Assembly: GCA_035528235.1 (NCBI GenBank) | Contig: DATKZB010000006.1 | Coordinates: 1 to 13,861, forward strand | DNA: 13,861 nt | DNA from: DATKZB01 sp035528235 | Lineage (GTDB): Bacteria > Planctomycetota > Phycisphaerae > FEN-1346 | Direction of reading: 5' to 3' | Shown: positions 12,208 through 13,861 of the stretch, piece by piece | Layout of the letters: the number at the start of each line of letters is the position of its first letter | Position numbering within the stretch: position 1 is the first letter of the stretch | Notes under the pieces: generated by a model | Told to the model about the DNA's origin: nothing | Database searches by the model: none | The model's input: the letters and a program-made list of their open reading frames with translations, nothing else | Made by a program: the position numbers and the translations under genes

Positions 12208-13593
12208 TCAATCCTCGACGTTCCAGACGCGTCCTTCGAAGATGTCGACGGCCTTCCGGACGATGGGGTCGTCCGCGGCCCGTTCGAGATCGCGTCCCTT
12301 GCGGGTCGGCGGCGGCCCGGCCTCGTCCGCGGCCTTAGCCGGGGCGGGACGTTTCACGGCCGCCGGGGCGACCGGCTTTTTTTTTTCGTCCGGCGGCGCC
12401 GGCGCCTGGGCCGGCGAACGGGTCCCGGCCGGGGCCGCGCCCCGACCCGCCAACGACGCCTCGATCGCCGCCAGCCGCGCCACGACCTCGGGCAGCGGCT
12501 CCATCTCCGAGAGCGACGCCATCCGCACGATCGCCAGTTCGGCGATGGGCCGGCCGTCGAGGGCCCAGCGGGCGCGGCTGCGGGCCTCGGTCAGGTACCC
12601 CAGGCACGCCACAAGGGCCGGGACGGCCAGGTGCTCGGCCACCTCGGCCAAGCGCTGCCGGTCGGGGCCGAAGGCGTCGAGCAGTTCGGCTTCGCTGCCG
12701 CACGTCTTCACGACCAGCAGGTCGCGCACCTGCCGCATGAGTTGCTGCAGCAGCGCCCCCAGGTCGGTGCCGGCGGCCAGGAGCTCGGCAAACAGGCTGA
12801 GGGCGCGGCCGGGGTCGCCCTCGGCGCAGGCGCCGACGACGGCCAGGACGGCATCGCCCGCCACGGCGCCGACGGTATCGCGCACGGTCTCGAGCGTGAC
12901 CTTGCTGCCGCCGACGGCGATGGCCTGGTCCATGAGGGTGAGGGCGTCGCGGACGCTGCCGCGACCCTCCCGAGCGATGGCTTGGATAGCCTCGGGCGCG
13001 GCCTTGACCTTCTCCTTCTTGCAGATCATCGCCAGGTGCGCGGCGATGCGGTCGGTCGGGACGGCCCGGAAGTCGAAGCGCTGACACCGCGACAGGATGG
13101 TGGCCGGCAGCCGCTCGGGCTCGGTCGTCGAGAAGATGAACTTGACGTGCTCGGGCGGCTCTTCGAGGGTCTTGAGGAGGGCGTTGAAGGCGTTGCGCGA
13201 GAGCATGTGAACTTCGTCGATGTAGTAAATCTTGAACCGCGCCCGCGCGGGCCGGTAGTGAGCGTTCTCGCGGATGACCCGGACGTCGTCGACGCCCGTG
13301 TTCGAGGCGCCGTCGATCTCCAGGACGTCGACGTCGTCGCCGCGATGGATGGCCTCGCACATATCGCACGTGCCACACGGCTCGGGCGTGGGGCCCTTCT
13401 CGCAGTTCAGGGCCCGCGCCAGAATCCGGGCCATCGTCGTCTTACCCACGCCGCGCGTCCCGCAGAACAGGTACGCGTGGGCGACGCGGTCGTGCTCGAG
13501 GGCGCTGCGCAAGGTCTGGGCAATGGGCTCCTGGCCCACGACCTCGTCGAAGGTCTTGGAACGGTACCGCCTGGCCAGAACGATGTAGGCCAT
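12208..13593 (-). CDS. dnaX: DNA polymerase III subunit gamma/tau (clamp loader ATPase)
   Basis: The 461-residue product starts MAYIVLARRYRSKTFDEVVG. The AAA+ module follows: Walker A GTRGVGKT (45-52), the zinc-binding cysteines Cys64, 73, 76 and 79, Walker B YYIDEVHML (123-131), the sensor region IFSTTEPERLPATILSRCQRFDF, and domain III running to about 370. The clamp loader opens the sliding clamp and holds the replisome together. After a Pro/Ala linker at about 375-400 comes the A10 run (residues 403-406, E-K-K-K), then only 55 residues ending in DDPIVRKAVDIFEGRVWNVED. It is shorter than E. coli tau, so any alpha- or DnaB-binding tail must be brief. ATG 13593 has no clear ribosome-binding site. 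A weak TTGTCG-19-TACAAT pair (13690-13720) might be its own promoter; otherwise it reads from the SRP RNA promoter. Confidence 0.97.
   Translation of the reverse strand: MAYIVLARRYRSKTFDEVVGQEPIAQTLRSALEHDRVAHAYLFCGTRGVGKTTMARILARALNCEKGPTPEPCGTCDMCEAIHRGDDVDVLEIDGASNTGVDDVRVIRENAHYRPARARFKIYYIDEVHMLSRNAFNALLKTLEEPPEHVKFIFSTTEPERLPATILSRCQRFDFRAVPTDRIAAHLAMICKKEKVKAAPEAIQAIAREGRGSVRDALTLMDQAIAVGGSKVTLETVRDTVGAVAGDAVLAVVGACAEGDPGRALSLFAELLAAGTDLGALLQQLMRQVRDLLVVKTCGSEAELLDAFGPDRQRLAEVAEHLAVPALVACLGYLTEARSRARWALDGRPIAELAIVRMASLSEMEPLPEVVARLAAIEASLAGRGAAPAGTRSPAQAPAPPDEKKKPVAPAAVKRPAPAKAADEAGPPPTRKGRDLERAADDPIVRKAVDIFEGRVWNVED
12362..12386 (-). promoter_or_regulatory. A10 slippery run and adjoining hairpin in dnaX
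   Basis: Ten consecutive T on the plus strand (12377-12386) read as A10 in the dnaX message, spanning GAA AAA AAA AAG. Immediately downstream in the message GCCGG and CCGGC (12372-12376 / 12362-12366) can form a 5-base-pair hairpin. Adding an A or moving to the -1 frame gives 13 new residues and a TAA at 12335-12337 (about 419 residues in total); losing an A gives 7 new residues and a TGA at 12354-12356 (about 412 residues). Lysines elsewhere in the gene are mostly AAG, for example the AAG AAG GAG AAG run near 13010. In E. coli dnaX an A-AAA-AAG site gives frameshifting, and in Thermus an A9 run gives transcript slippage. Use here is inference. Confidence 0.7.
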
Positions 13594-13613
13594 ACTAGGC
13601 TCTGCCCCATGTG

Positions 13614-13691
13614 ATTTCGGATTTCAGATTTTGGATTGACCGCGTCGCAACCGGCGCGTCAATCCGCAATCCGAAATCCGCAATCCGAAAT
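13614..13691. repeat. Inverted array of heptamer repeats (AATCCGA type)
   Basis: The right arm (13658-13691) reads as tandem heptamers AATCCGC, AATCCGA, AATCCGC, AATCCGA. The left arm (13614-13640), read on the minus strand, is AATCCAA, AATCTGA, AATCCGA. The arms are inverted around a GC-rich centre (13641-13657). It lies between the SRP RNA and dnaX. The other sequence from 13692 to about 13750 shows no gene. Confidence 0.75.
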
Positions 13692-13751
13692 TGTAATGGC
13701 CGTGCACCTTCTGTCGACAAGCGGCCTCCGTCGGGTGGCGACCTCCGCGGC

Positions 13752-13856
13752 TCCGACCAGATAGCCCCACGGCGCCTAGGCCTTCCGGTTTAGGGCTGCT
13801 GCCTTCCGGCCCTGACCCGGTTCGCCGGCGACCCATCGCATGGGATCCGGCCCTCA
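13752..13856 (-). ncRNA. ffs: Bacterial signal recognition particle RNA (4.5S type)
   Basis: On the minus strand 13818-13793 reads GGG, UCAGG, GCC, GGAA, GGC, AGCAG, CCC. This is the conserved helix-8 tip: a GGAA tetraloop (13804-13807) closed by GCC/GGC and the asymmetric UCAGG/AGCAG loop that binds the Ffh M domain. CCGGAU (13850-13845) and AUCUGG (13762-13757) pair at the base, followed by CCCAUG with CGUGGG, giving a rod of about 100 bases, the small SRP RNA without an Alu domain. The ends are estimated from this pairing. With Ffh it targets signal-bearing ribosomes to FtsY at the membrane. It lies directly upstream of dnaX, as the SRP RNA gene does in Bacillus. Confidence 0.9.
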
Positions 13857-13861
13857 ACGCC

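Noticed and set aside
11965..13614. A 549-residue plus-strand open frame containing HGRGSVT-like repeats
   Set aside because: It is antisense to dnaX, and the peptide repeat simply reflects the 21-base tandem DNA array.

Overview
The window is GC-rich bacterial chromosome, most likely from a member of the Planctomycetota. The main pointers are a secreted PQQ-type beta-propeller protein beginning WPQFLGPDRNG after its signal peptide, a truncated UroD-like protein of the type common in that phylum, and intergenic spacers full of palindromic repeats of kinds common in planctomycete genomes. The phylum call is inference from these features; there is no rRNA here to confirm it.

Layout. Nearly everything is on the minus strand. 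From the right end leftward there is an SRP (4.5S) RNA, then dnaX, ybaB, recR and rpoN. The order SRP RNA-dnaX-ybaB-recR is a widely conserved bacterial arrangement for protein targeting, clamp loading and recombination; here rpoN (sigma-54) follows recR at a spacing of 1 base. Left of this are a membrane-anchored Ala-rich protein (7592-8869), a three-gene membrane operon (DUF2157 protein, GDYXXLXY protein, small membrane protein; 7385 down to 5097), and the only plus-strand pair, a YbhB/PEBP-type protein and a YggS-type PLP-binding protein (3625-4951). At the left are a two-gene unit (PQQ propeller protein plus a probable TIM-barrel protein, 3323 down to 1206), lemA with a near-consensus sigma-70 promoter, and the N-terminal end of a UroD-like gene cut by the window edge.

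Most intergenic gaps contain palindromic or tandem repeats: paired-hairpin elements (two copies of one family at 4970-5063 and 8918-9012), a TTTAGCC/GGCTAAA family with compensated stem changes (7534-7591 and a tandem pair at 11455-11677), a CAC-N6-ACAAR family (1051-1139, 9088-9114), a large inverted repeat (9146-9253), six tandem 21-base units (12078-12203) and an inverted heptamer array (13614-13691). Some of these sit inside the usually compact dnaX-ybaB-recR cluster.

The most noteworthy single site is a run of ten A residues (minus strand) in dnaX, followed at once by a small hairpin, with stop codons soon after in both alternative frames. This is the layout expected for production of a shorter gamma-like clamp-loader subunit by transcriptional slippage or ribosomal frameshifting. 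No mobile-element gene, CRISPR array, defence gene or tRNA was recognised.
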